Shown here piece after piece: positions 1-11,389 of a stretch of 64,000 nucleotides of DNA (positions are counted from its first letter, which is position 1; every line of letters starts with the position of its first letter). Under the pieces are notes generated by a model. The model made no database searches and was not told where the DNA came from. It was given only the letters and a program-made list of their open reading frames with translations. The stretch lies in assembly GCA_947044405.1 (NCBI GenBank), contig CAMRHE010000156.1:1283001-1347000 (forward strand). Direction: 5' to 3'. The stretch comes from Leptodactylus fallax. Lineage: Eukaryota; Chordata; Amphibia; Anura; Leptodactylidae. The translations under genes and the position numbers were made by a program.

Positions 1-452
1 AAAATGAGAAAAGTTTGCCTATCACAGGTACAGTGAAGCCAAAATGTACTGCCTCTGTTGTTTTGAAAAATTTGTATGTTTCAAGAGTACCAGATTTAAG
101 TTAGATGAGAAGACATCAGACATATCTCTTAGGAAGGTATTAGGGCACATTGTTAATCATGAGACAGACAAACTTTCTAAAAGCCCATGAGGACCTCGTT
201 CTTGGTTTAGCATCCAGATTCTTTTTATGGGTTAGCATTACAATACCGAGGCAACCAAAGATCCCCTTCTGGATGAAATTCTCATATGTAACTTTGGAGG
301 TGAAAGACTTAACTGTATGCTAAACAATCCCTAAAAAGGCTTTTGACAATAGTTTTTGGATATCTTACCACATACGATTGACCATACTATTTACCTCAGT
401 GACACAATATGTTCTAAGCTCTCTCCCTTTAAAAAAAAAAAAAAATATTAAT
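1..452. other. Unassigned sequence, no gene seen
   Basis: AT-rich DNA with no long open frame, no recognisable transposon end and no exon-like segment. It ends in a short poly(A) run (about 430-445) just before the TTAA site of the first large element. It may be decayed repeat, but nothing specific supports that. Confidence 0.5.
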
Positions 453-479
453 TTAACCTTTTCACGACACCTCACTGTA

Positions 480-540
480 TATAAACGTCGGCTCTTGCTG
501 GACTTTGTACAGCACCGACGTTTATAAACGGACCCTGCTA
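480..540. repeat. Small palindrome in the TTAA element left end
   Basis: TATAAACGTCGG on the left pairs with CCGACGTTTATA on the right around a loop of about 25 bases. It is a subterminal hairpin of copy A. Confidence 0.6.
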
Positions 541-725
541 AATTGGGGATCAGGTCTCCCCAAGGGTCATGAACTCCGTGAACACAGCGCCAATAGCTGA
601 AGGTGTTCGCGGAGACATGATCAGGACCTGATAGTTTCAGGTCCCGATCATGTAGCCGCCATATCAGGGAAAGTTTGTTGCAGTAACAAACTTTGCCTGA
701 TATCAGCGGCCCGCCCGCCCGCGGC

Positions 726-870
726 AGCATCGGGAGCGGGTGTTAGCTGTATCTGACAGCTAACACCCTGCTCCATATCCTACGGTCGGAGCTGTGCTCT
801 GATCGGAGGTTTTAACCCCTTGGATGCCGCGGTCAAACAAGACAGCAGCATCCAAGGGGTTCCGTGAAGC
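726..870. repeat. Palindromic module shared with unrelated elements
   Basis: This contains GGTGTTAGCTGT followed by its complement ACAGCTAACACC, then TGCTCCATA and CCTTGGATGCCGCGGTC with a partial inverted partner. The same two hairpins occur inside the hAT-type short elements at 45845-45995 and 49110-49265. Confidence 0.75.
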
Positions 871-2422
871 CAAATGAACTCACCCCCACGGTGAGATCGG
901 GGGGTGCCCATATGTATCTTCTGCGGCCGGGGGGTCTGGCCAGTGACCCCAGGCTACTAGGTGCCCCCAGTACCTGGTTGATCCTGCCGAGATGCAGGAA
1001 GTCAGCCGCATAGGCTGACTTCCTCTATAGACTGCAATACACGTGTATTGCAGTCTATAATACTGAACCAGCGATCCCTGGTTCAAGTGTCCTTATAGGA
1101 CAAATAAAGAAATGTAAAAAAAAAAAAAAGTGCAAAAGAAATGTAATAAAGTGCATGAAATAAATAAATGAATAAAGCCCCAAAATTCCCTTTTCCTATA
1201 TCAAATGAGTTATATAAAACAAAAACCTAAACATTAATAAAAAACAATACATATTTGGTATCGCTGTGTCCGTAAACAATTATTTAACCTACACGGTGAA
1301 CGTTGGAAAAAAAAATAAAAATCCGCCGTAAGTAATGATTTTTCGCCATCTCACCCTACAAAATATGCTATAAAATTGTGATCGAAAAGTCACATGTACC
1401 CCATAATAGTACCAATAAAAAGCACAGGTTGTCCCGCAAAAAATAAGCCCTCAACTAACTCTGTCAACCGAAAAATAAAAATTTTACGCATCTCAGAAGA
1501 TGGCGATGCAAAGATAATTGATTTCCTTCCCCAAATGGATTTTTGTTCTGCAAAACTAGTAACTCCTAAAAAAAACAATATAAATGAGGTATCGCCGTAA
1601 TCGTACCGACCCGCAGAATAAAGGTCACAGGTTACTTATGTTGTAAGCTGTGTGGAAAGAAATTGAAAGGTAAAACACAGTGCCAGAATTGATGGTTTTT
1701 TTTTTTAATCCACCAAGAAAGCGTTAATAAAAGTTAGTCAATAAGTTATAGGCACCCAAAAAATGTTATTACAAAATACATCTCATACCACAAGCAAGCC
1801 CTCATATTGCTACAGCACCAGAAAAAAAAAATATATATATAGCTTGTTCAATGTGAAGACAAAAACCCCCAAAATGGGGATATAGTAGTAGTAAATTTGG
1901 TGTTCCCAATGAACACCGCACAGCTTACATATTCACTCTTCATCTGCTGCGCAGTCACGTCTGGGATACTAATGCTCACTACACCCCTGATAAATTCTTT
2001 GAGGGGTGCAGTTTTTCAAATGGGGTCACTCCTTAGGGGATTCCACTTTACTGGTACTTTAGAGGCTCTGCAAACATGACATGGCATCCAGATACCAAAC
2101 ATCTAAATCTGCACTCCAAAAGCCACATAGCGCTCCTTCCCTTCTCTGACCTGCTGTGTGCCCAAACTGCAGTTTATGTCCACATGTATGACACTGGTGT
2201 ACCCAGGATAATGTACTTAATGTCATATGTGGGTATAAACGGCTGTTTGGGCACAGCCGGGCACAGAAGTGTAGGAGCGCTATTTTGGTTTTTGGAGCAC
2301 AGACTTAGACGGTTTGGACACCATGACACTTTTGCAGAGCTCCTGAACTCCCAGTAAAGTGGAATCCCCTGACATGTCACCTCATTTTGGAAACTACACC
2401 CCTGAAGGAATTTATCCAGGGG

Positions 2423-2440
2423 TACAGTGAGCATTTTTAC
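2423..2440. repeat. Left target-site duplication of L1-A
   Basis: TACAGTGAGCATTTTTAC precedes the 3' end of the minus-strand L1. The same word, one T longer, lies at 8978-8996 beyond its 5' end. Confidence 0.9.
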
Positions 2441-2660
2441 TTTCAATCAGTTTTATTGAGATTTTTTAACAGGTCAAACAACAACATTCAAAAAAGTATT
2501 ATCATGTAAGCGCTAGAAGTAGCTAGAAGTCAAATAAACATATAGTTATCTAAGAGTTCGAGAGTCTCTAGAGTTAAAGAAACAAGTGCGTACAAGTATA
2601 AAGCAACAAAAGGTGACAATAATTATTAAGTTTTGATCTTCCAAGTGCGGCACAGCCGGG

Positions 2661-5600
2661 TTACGGCAGATGTGTATGAGCCTTCAGTGTCCATGGAAAC
2701 CAGTTCTTTTGGAAGTGGTTATCCCCAAGAACTCCATGAGAGAGAATCTTCTCATATTGGTAGGTCTGCTCCACCATGTTCACTAGCTCTCCTCTAGTCG
2801 GAATAGTGGCTGACTTCCAGTTGCGTAGCAGAGCCAATGACGCTGATAACAAGGCGTGGCCAATCAACACTCTATGTGTTGCTGGGAAAGAGTCGATTTG
2901 CAGAAATAGTAGTGCTAAAGCTGGTGAGGGAGGTATGAAGAATCCCACTAGTGAAGAAATCCATCGGAAGACGTCTTGCCAGTACAGCACCACTCGGGGG
3001 CACGTCCACAGTAAATGCAGTAGTGTTCCTTTCTCGCCACATCCCCTCCAGCAGGAGTTTGAGGTCTGCGGATAAATTCGGTGAAGTCGCTCTGGAGTAT
3101 AGTACCAGTGGAGGAGAATTTTGACAGTTGTTTCATAGTGGGTCGTGCACCGGAAGGTCTTTTTCGTGAAGGTCATGGCTTTCTGCCATTGTATAACCGA
3201 GTATTTCTGCTGAAGATGCATTTCCCAACTAAGTAGTGGGGTAGATTTGACCAGATGATCTTTAGATCCTATAGTATTGTAGATGGAGCTGAGAATTTTT
3301 GTAGCCGGATTTGGAATTTTGAGGAGGTCCAACAGAGATTTATTGTATATTACTTGTTTATTGCAGTTGGAGGTGAGAAAGTGCTTGATTCTCAGATATG
3401 TAAAGAGGCAAGTGGAGGGTAGGGAGAAGGTGGATTGTAGCGATGGGAATGGTATCAATGAGTCCTCACTCCACATCATTGAAATAGAGGTGATACCTGA
3501 TGATTTCCAGATGGATAAGTTGAGATCCAGGATTGTTAGTTCTAAGAATTCAATTGGGGCCTGCTTGATGTGTAGTATCTGCGTCTTGCCTGTAGAGTGA
3601 TGGATATGTCGCCAGCTGTCTATGAGATGTTGTAGAATTGGAGACGTGAGAGAGGGTACCACATCCGTCCAGAGGGAGTATAAGAGCCAAGATTTGAGAC
3701 TGTGATGTGGTATCATACGAGACTCAATGGTGATCCAGGATTTATGGGCGTTGTTATGCCACCAGTCCTTTAGAGTAGAAAGATGTGAGGCCATGTAGTA
3801 ATCATATATGTTTGGTATTCCCAAGCCTCCCACTCCCCGTTTTCTGTGCAGGATAGAAGATGGGAGTCTCGGCTTTTTGGAGTTCCAGATAAGTTTGTTG
3901 AGCATAGCGTTAATTTTCTGGAGGAACGTAAGGGGGGGGGTGCTACGGGTATAGTTCTAAATAAGTATAATAGTTTTGGGAGCAGCATCATTTGAAAGGC
4001 AGATACCCTACCTAGCCATGACAGGGTGAGTCCTGAATAGGATCGACACTCTCTCTCCAGATCCGTCAGCCGAGGCATATAGTTTGCTTTGGCCACCTGT
4101 GCGATGTAGGGAGTGATCCTTATTCCCAAGTAGTCCAGATCTGTCGATTTCCAGTCGTAGGGAAACCTCTCTTTGAGATGTTCCAAAAGAGGCATGGGAA
4201 CGTTCAGGGGGAGAATTTGTGTTTTGGCTTCGTTGAGTTTATAAAAAGAGAGAGCCCCATAATCTCTGAGAGTTTCGACAGCAGCTGGTAGAGATGTTTC
4301 TGGGTAGGTTAAGGACAATATGATATCATCAGCGTAGAGGGAGATGAGATGAGAGGAACCCTCTATGTGCACTCCCTGGACTCTGTCGTTTTGTCTCAGG
4401 GCTTGTGCTAATGGTTCAATGGTGAGAATAAAGATCAATGGAGAGAGAGGGCACCCCTGCCTCGTTCCATTCTTGATATCAAAGCTGTCCGACAGTGTGC
4501 TGTTAGTAAACACTCTGGCCGATGGGGATGAGTATAGGTTTGAGATAGCAGTGAGGATAGGGCCAGAGAATCGCAGTTTCTGTAGGACGGAGAAAGCGAA
4601 TGCCCAGTTGATCCGGTCAAACGCCTTCTCAGCATCTAAGGCGACCATTAGGGATGGGGTCTTGTTGCGTTCCAGGTGATCTACCAAATGTAGGACACGT
4701 CTGGTGTTGTCTGAGGCTTGGCGGCCTTTAACGAAGCCCACTTGGTCTGTGCCAATTAAGTCTGGAAGAATGGGAGCTAGCCGTGCTGCTAGGATCTTCG
4801 CATAAAGCTTGAGGTCCGAATTTAGCAGCGAGATTGGCCTGAAATTTTGTGGGACATCTGCTGATTTACCGGGTTTAGGAAGGGTGACAATTAATGCCGT
4901 CAACGATTCGCGCGGAAGCGGTGCACCCGACATGGCATGGTTGAAGAAATTCAGGAGAGATGGAGCAAGAATTTGCTGGAAATAGATTAAATATTCGTTG
5001 GAGAAACCATCTGGACCTGGTGACTTACCCTTAGGTAAGGACTTTATGGTTTGTAGGACTTCTGGAAGAGTAATAGGGGTGTTTAGGGCCAAGAGATGTT
5101 CATCTGTCAGGCCTGATAACTTTAAGTTGTTTAAGAAGCCGGATACCAAGGTGGAATGGTCAGGTGGAAGAGGGGTGTGTTCCTGTAGATTATACAACTG
5201 TGCGTAGTAGTCCTTAAAAGAGTTGGCGATGTCTCTTGGGTCTGTTAAATGTACTTTAGTGACAGGGTGCTTGATGTATGGAATCCGCGATTTAACTACC
5301 CTTGCCCGAAGTTGTCTAGCCAGTAGTCTGCCGGCTTTGTTGCTTTGGGAGTAAAATCGCGCTTTAGATCGTTTTAACGCCATTTCGTAATCTTGTAAAA
5401 GAAGGAGACGCAGTTGCTGTCTAGCCTGGGTGAGCTGTTCAGAAGTATTCGGGTTCGGATTGGTTTTGTTCGCGGCTTCTAAAGTGCGAAGTGTTGACAT
5501 TGCTACCGTAATCGCTTTCTGGCGTTCTTTCTTGTTTCTATGTGCGATTTTTATAAGTGTGCCATGAATGTACGCTTTGTGAGCGTTCCAGAGAGTGTAG

Positions 5601-6430
5601 GGATCCTCTGTAGATATGGAGTTGGTCTGGAAAAAATCCTGGAGGTCTTTTTCTATTATCGGGCGATAAGTAAGGTGACTCATTAGGTATGTATTGTTTC
5701 TCCAGAGTCTAGCAGCAGAAGGTGGAATCTTTTCTTCTATGGTGAGAGTGATGGCTGCGTGGTCTGACCATGTGATAGATTCAATCGTGGATGTTTTGGA
5801 GCTCATCAGGGTATGAAGGTCTACCATGAACATATCAATGCGAGAGTAAGAACCGTGTACTGCTGAGAAATAGGTATAGTCCCTTTCGCCCGCATGATGT
5901 GCGCGCCAGATATCATAAAGATTTTCAGTGTTCGGAAATTGGAGCAGGCAGGAAGTGTTGTCTCTGTTGGCGTTGGTAGAATCCAGAGAGGGATCCACTA
6001 TGTTATTGAAGTCTCCACAAATTATTAACGCACCCTGTTGGATTTCCTGAATGTGTCTTCGGACTTTGTGTAAAAATGCCAGGGTCTTTCGCTGTGGAGC
6101 GTATATGTTGACTATTGTATAGGGGATGTTATTGAGGAGGCAAACAATTATGAGGAATCTGCCTTGGGGGTCCGCTTTTTGTGCCGTTAAGGAAAATGCC
6201 ACTGAGTCTCTAAAAGCGACAAGGACTCCCCGTTTTTTAGATCGGTGGTGTGCGTGGCAGATTATAGGGAAGGATGGGTGTTTTACCCTGAAGGCGTCTT
6301 TTTGTAGAAGGTGGGTTTCTTGTGCGCAGAAAACATCCGCGGAGAGTGAGAGAGCCTCCTTCCAAATATACGTTCGCTTCTGTGGACTGTTTAGGCCACG
6401 GACGTTGAGAGAGGCCAACTTGATCACCAT
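2661..6430 (-). pseudogene. L1-A ORF2: endonuclease/reverse transcriptase, one frameshift
   Basis: ORF2 nicks target DNA and reverse-transcribes the element RNA in place. The likely start is the methionine at 6430, which opens an apurinic-type endonuclease domain: N in the LNVRGL motif, E in QETH, GDFN, and SDH near residue 230. The reverse transcriptase follows, with KGKSPGPDG, PISLLN, the D of VALDAEKAFD, TRQGCPLSP, and catalytic YADD at about 4325-4336. The frame breaks at a nine-base G run (3932-3940; C run on the coding strand). The rest continues in another frame from 3905 to 2661 and includes the cysteine-containing C-terminal part (CGEKGTLLHLLWTCP). A single-base slip in that run explains the break. 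No other stop is apparent over about 1250 codons. Confidence 0.92.
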
Positions 6431-6655
6431 AGTGTCACCTAAGAGTATGGACGTCGTGGGGATGTTGAATCTGCAGAAGACGAGTAGGCAGTTTCGCAAG
6501 TAAGAAGATCAATAGACAAAACAGATGAACAAACAGTTCAAAGACGAATACAGCTTACTGTATATGTGGGGGTATTGGTTATAGGCTTGCCGGTTAAGCC
6601 ACTAGAGCAAAGGGGGTTGTGCACCTGAGTGGATAGGGATAGCCATCCTAGAATA

Positions 6656-7705
6656 TCATTTGCGGTTTGTGGGAGATCTACGCCCTGTAGCTGAGGGAGG
6701 AGAGGGACCTGCCGCCTCTTGAGGAAGAGAGATTGGCATTCTCCAAGTCGATAATAACGCTTTGCCTTGATTCAAGTTATGGATGGTGAAGGTGGTCCCG
6801 TCTTTAGCGACAATCAATTTCACAGGAAACCCCCATCTATATTGGATCTTGTTTTTGCGAAGCGTTGTTGTGACCGGGAGTAAGTCTCTGCGGAGGCGAA
6901 GGGTCATAGCTGAGAGGTCCGTGTATAACTGCACCTCTTTGAATTTGGGAGGCCAAGATTTCTGCTTACGAGCAGCTTCTAGTAATCTTTCTTTTATATG
7001 GAAGAAGTGGAATCTCGCCAAGACGTCTCTCGGGATCTCGTCTCCCAGATGTCTGGGGCGAGGAAGCCTATGTGCTCTGTCAATGATGATATCCGTATTA
7101 GTAGAGTCAGGTAGTAGAAATCGGACATAATCCTGTAGGTATGGAAGCAGATCAGCTGTTTGGACCTGTTCTGAAATACCTCTGAATTTGATGTTGTTCC
7201 TGCGGGACCGGTCCTCCATGTCAGCCACTTTGGCTTTGAGATTCTCAACCTCGTCTTCAAGGTCATTGTGTGCATCGATGATTTTATTGTGCGATGCAGC
7301 GAAATCGCCCATTTTGGTTTCAATATGTGTTACTCGTCCATCTAGTGCATTGACTGAGGACTGAAGAGGCTGAAGCAATTGTGAAAAATCCGCCTGAAGG
7401 GAACTGCGGAGGGCCAGAAGCATATCTCTCAGAGTATGTTCAGAGGCGGGACCACTAGTGGTCGGGAAGCCGTCTAGGCCAGTCATTTGAGTGGATGCAA
7501 AGGTCTTGGAGGAGGGTTGGTCTTCGGAGTAGGTTAGGTCTCCAGGGAGTTCCAGACGAGGTTTTTGTTTGAGCGGACTGGTACTCGGAGATGGTGAGTG
7601 TCGTAAGGGGGAGGTCTGCTCCTTGCTGGATTGAGTGGATGTATAATGGATTTGTGGTGCCGCTGATCGGATATCGTCAGGGGTTGGAGGTAGAAGAGGA
7701 TCCAT
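6656..7705 (-). CDS. L1-A ORF1 RNA-binding protein
   Basis: An intact 349-residue frame. ORF1p is the RNA chaperone that coats L1 RNA as a trimer. The first 100 residues are rich in Pro, Ser and Thr and look disordered. A heptad-patterned coiled coil follows (about residues 105-170, ending MEDRSRR). The RRM-like core opens with RRNNIKFRGI, continues through IIIDRAHRLPRPR and ends with the C-terminal domain around YRWGFPVKL. Length and order match vertebrate L1 ORF1. ORF1 ends about 225 bases before the ORF2 start, as in other L1s. With no internal stop, it is one of the few intact frames in the window. Confidence 0.9.
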   Translation of the reverse strand: MDPLLPPTPDDIRSAAPQIHYTSTQSSKEQTSPLRHSPSPSTSPLKQKPRLELPGDLTYSEDQPSSKTFASTQMTGLDGFPTTSGPASEHTLRDMLLALRSSLQADFSQLLQPLQSSVNALDGRVTHIETKMGDFAASHNKIIDAHNDLEDEVENLKAKVADMEDRSRRNNIKFRGISEQVQTADLLPYLQDYVRFLLPDSTNTDIIIDRAHRLPRPRHLGDEIPRDVLARFHFFHIKERLLEAARKQKSWPPKFKEVQLYTDLSAMTLRLRRDLLPVTTTLRKNKIQYRWGFPVKLIVAKDGTTFTIHNLNQGKALLSTWRMPISLPQEAAGPSPPSATGRRSPTNRK

Positions 7706-8977
7706 TAGAGCTTTGGTGTGGTTAAGGCCTTCCCCCCTCTACAAATGTCGCTGTGATTATGGCAGTCGTAGGCGTTGAGAGTGTGCGCTCTGTATGGTCG
7801 TCAAGTGTAGGTCCCGGTTCTCCCTCCACGCCACGGTCCCACTCAAAGTAGTTAGTCAGGTTATTATCAGGTTTCTTGACGGATTTCCTACCCTTCACCA
7901 TGTTGCCAGATATTCGTCTCCCGCAATTCAGCGTTTAAAGGGCAGATATTTTCAGACAGGCTGTTTGTCGCTAAGAGTCGCTTAGGGTGCACTGGATCCC
8001 CAGAACTAAGTCGCCATCACCCAAGGGGAGAGGTACCTACGAGAATTCTGTGGGGAAAAATTGAGCTGCAGCTCAGTGGAGTTTCAGCTAGAGCTGTATG
8101 TGTGGAGGCCAATTAGGGGTTGCTGAGCTGAGGTGGAGATGCAGGCCTGCACAAGACTAGTAGGGCAGGAGTACAGGTGAGGGTCCGCTCAGGGCCTGAT
8201 TATTCGTAGGTTGGAGGGATAGACTACGTCTGTACAGGGCCCGGCTCTGGCTGCCCTGGGGCCAAAGCGATAGGTCAGGTAAGGCCTATATTTTGTATGA
8301 GTGGAGATACCCAGGATAGGGTCACAGTGCAGGCACTGCTTTGCCGCTAATCGGGCCTCGTTTTGAGTCTCCCTGATGTATGTAAGGGATCCCAGCACTC
8401 CCCCTGCCCGCGCTGCCTGCAGTGTACCTTGTGTCCGAGGTCTGCGTCCAGGATCTGGGATGTGCAGCGTTGCTCAGGAATATAGGCCCCCTCTTCTGGT
8501 TGGGAGCGCTGTGCTGTCCCCCGCTGTAGGCCTTAGTGCAGTAACCGCTGCCCTCAACAGCCGCCGCTCTGTCGCCCCGCGCGGCAACCAGCACCGCGCA
8601 GGGCTGCCGCCTCTGTCACTCCCTGGTCCCGCAGAAAGCAACGTCAGCGGAGGCAGAGGAGGATGCGGAGGTCCGCGGTGCAGGAGATGCTCGTCCCGAC
8701 GGCCGGGGTGCGGAGAAAATGGCGGGTCTGGAGGAAGGCGCAGGTAGGCCCCGACTCTGAGCCACTGCAGAAAGGCCAGAAAAGCAGCTTTAACACCCAA
8801 GATCAGCTTACTAGGGCTTAGGGGAAAGCCCTTGGGTGAGTAAAGGATCCAGAATGTGCAGGATTAGGGTGATATGTGGTGGATCGCAAATGTGACTAAT
8901 AGGAGCTGGAAAATGTACGTCCTGTTGCTTCTCCGGCTAGCCACGCCCCCTAAAATAACCCTTTTTTACACGCCCCC
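7706..8977 (-). promoter_or_regulatory. L1-A 5' UTR with GC-rich internal promoter region
   Basis: This is the untranslated leader upstream of ORF1 on the minus strand. About 8370-8760 is GC- and CpG-rich, as expected for an internal L1 promoter. On the coding strand the first recognisable block near the 5' end is GGGGGCGTGGCTAGCC (8936-8951), almost the same as the 5' start of L1-B at about 31556-31570. The open frames on both strands here reflect base composition. Confidence 0.7.
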
Positions 8978-8996
8978 TACAGTGAGCATTTTTTAC
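8978..8996. repeat. Right target-site duplication of L1-A
   Basis: TACAGTGAGCATTTTTTAC is the partner of 2423-2440. The TTAA element resumes directly after it. Confidence 0.9.
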
Positions 8997-9863
8997 CCCA
9001 AGTGTTGCCTTAATTAATTTTCCAGAAATGAATATGCAGCTGATGGTGGAAGATGAAAATGACACTTTTTCCAGGAATACGTCATTTCAGTGCGTAATAT
9101 GTTGTGCCTGGCTTGTATCAGAGACTAATGCTCCAAAAGCTGTTGTGCCCGGGACACCCACTTAACAGTTTTTGGAGGTTGTGTCTCTGCTGACACAAGT
9201 TGGGTACAACATATCGGGCACTGAAATGGCGTATCTATGGAAAAATTGCGATTTTCACTTTTTCATTAACAGCTGCACATTCCTTTCTGGAAATGAAATT
9301 AATGCAACACTCAAAGTTTAAAAATGCTCACTACCCCACTTGATAAATCCCTTCAGGGGTGTAGTTTCCAAAGTGGGGTCACAAGTCTGCGGGTTCTACT
9401 TTACTGCCAATTCTGGTGCTCTGCAAAAGTGGCATGACATCGAAATAACACCAAAAATCAAAATAGCGCTCCTTCCCTTCTGTGCCCAAACATCAGTTTA
9501 TACCCACATATGACATTAAGTACGTTATCCTGGGTACACCAGTGTCATACATGTGGGCATAAACTGCCGCTTGGGCACACAGGAGGGTGCATATAAGAAG
9601 GAGCTCTATGTGCTTTTGGACCGCTGATTTAGATTGTTGATTTTTGGACGCTATGTCACATTTATAGAGACTCTAAAATTGCCCCTACAAAATGGGGTCA
9701 CTTCTTGGGGAATTGCAATTTACTGGCACCACCAGGGCTCTGCAAAAACAACATGGCGTCCAGAAAATCCCTCCAAATTTGTACACCAAAAGCTAAAAAA
9801 AGCACACTGCTCCATCCCTTCTGAGCCCTGCTGTGTGCCCAAGCAGCAGTTTATACCCACATA

Positions 9864-11389
9864 CAGTACAGACCAAAAGTTTGGACACACCTTCTCATTC
9901 CAAGAGTTTTCTGTATTTTCATGACTATAAAAATTGTAGATTCACACTGAAGGCATCAGAACTATGAATTAACACATGTGGAATTATATACTTAACAAAA
10001 AAGTGTCAAACAACTGAAAATATGTCTTATATTCTAGGTTCTTCAAAGTAGCCACCTTTTGCTTTGATTACTGCTTTGCACACTCTTGGCATTCCCTTGA
10101 TGAGCTTCAAGAGGTAGTCACCTGAAATGGTTTTCACTTCACAGGTGTGCCCTGTCAGGTTTAATAAGTGGGATTTCTTGCCTTATAAATGGGGTTGGGA
10201 CCATCAGTTGTGTTGTTCAGAAGTCAGGTGGATACACAGCTGATAGTCCTACTGAATGGAGTGTTAGAATTTGTATTATGGCAAGAAAAAAAGCAGCTAA
10301 GTAAAGAAAAACGAGTGGCCATCATTACTTTAAGAAATGAAGGTCAGTCAGTCCAAAAAATTGGGAAAACTTTGAAAGTGTCCCCAAGTGCAGTGGCCAA
10401 AACCATCAATCGCAGGTTAACAGCAGCTCAGATTAGAGACCAGGTCAATGCCACACAGAGTTCTAGCAGCAGACACATCTCTACAACAACTGTTAAGAGG
10501 AGACTGTGTGCAGCAGGCCTTCATGGTAAAATAACTGCTAGGAAACCACTGCTAAGGACAGGCAACAAGCAGAAGAGATTTGTTTGGGCTAAAGAACACA
10601 AGGAATGGACATTAGACCTGTGGAAATCTGTGCTTTGGTCTGATGAGTCCAAATTTGAGATCTTTGGTTCTAACCACCGTGTCTTTGTGCGACGCAGAAA
10701 AGGTGAACGAATGGACTCTACATGCCTGGTTCCCACCGTGAAGCACGGAGGAGGAGGTGTGATGGTGTGGGGGTGCTTTGCTGGTGACACTGTTGGGGAT
10801 TTATTCAAAATTGAAGGAATACTGAACCAGCATGGTTACCACAGCATCTTGCAGCGGCATGCTATTCCATCCGGTTTGCGTTTAGTTGGACCATCATTTA
10901 TTTTTCAACAGGGCAATGACCCCAAACACACCTCCAGACTGTGTAAGGGCTATTTGACCAAGAAGGAGAGTGATGGGTTGCTACGCCAGATGACCTGGCC
11001 TCCACAGTCACCAGACCTGAACCCAATCGAGATGGTTTGGGGTGAGCTGGACCGCAGAGTGAAGGCAAAAGGGCCAACAAGTGCTAAGCATCTCTGGGAA
11101 CTCCTTCAAGACTGTTGGAAGACCATTTCAGGTGACTACCTCTTGAAGCTCATCAAGAGAATGCCAAGAGTGTGCAAAGCAGTAATCAAAGCAAAAGGTG
11201 GCTACTTTGAAGAACCTAGAATATAAGACATATTTTCAGTTGTTTGACACTTTTTTGTTAAGTATATAATTCCACATGTGTTAATTCATAGTTTTGATGC
11301 CTTCAGTGTAAATCTACAATTTTTATAGTCATGAAAATACAGAAAACTCTTGGAATGAGAAGGTGTGTCCAAACTTTTGGTCTGTACTG
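9864..11389 (+). mobile_element. Tc1-like DNA transposon, DD38E (Intruder-type)
   Basis: Both ends read CAGTACAGACCAAAAGTTTG outward and are flanked by TA (9862-9863 and 11390-11391). The inverted repeats are very long, about 270 bp (9864-10135 and 11118-11389), so the right one includes the last codons of the transposase. It is inserted in TTAA element copy A; copy B is uninterrupted at the corresponding place near 55035. The spacing between second and third catalytic positions is 38 residues, which points to the DD38E relatives of Tc1. Confidence 0.9.
10278..11226 (+). pseudogene. DD38E Tc1-like transposase, inactivated
   Basis: A transposase that would cut and paste its own element. The natural start is probably the ATG at 10278, but the A run at 10286-10292 has seven bases. 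That shifts the frame so MARKK runs quickly into a stop. The main frame is open upstream only by chance. Three lesions are visible: this slip; an apparent in-frame loss of the linker between the two helix-turn-helix parts (after KTINR, about 10415; no GRPR-type motif is found); and a glycine where the second catalytic aspartate belongs (FQQGNDPKH, expected QQDND). The first Asp (LWSDESKF) and the final Glu (DLNPIEMVW) are present. The C-terminus lies in the terminal inverted repeat. Confidence 0.9.

Larger units (their letters stand above)
2441..8977 (-). mobile_element. L1-type LINE retrotransposon (L1-A), nearly full length
   Basis: A 6.5 kb element on the minus strand, in order 5' UTR (about 7706-8977), ORF1 (6656-7705), ORF2 (2661-6430) and 3' UTR ending at 2441. 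It has an L1-type ORF1 with coiled coil and RNA-binding core, and an ORF2 with endonuclease and reverse transcriptase. It is flanked by an 18/19-bp target duplication and sits inside TTAA element copy A. The matching place in copy B, around 54172-54195, is uninterrupted. ORF2 carries one visible frameshift, so this copy looks dead but young. Confidence 0.93.

Noticed and set aside
365..730. A 121-codon frame with a run of Phe
   Set aside because: It spans the TTAA site and the left end of a non-coding transposon; the Phe run comes from a poly(A) tract on the other strand.
8376..8800. Overlapping open frames on both strands in GC-rich DNA
   Set aside because: They lie in the L1-A 5' UTR, have Pro/Arg/Ala/Gly-rich composition on both strands and resemble no protein family.
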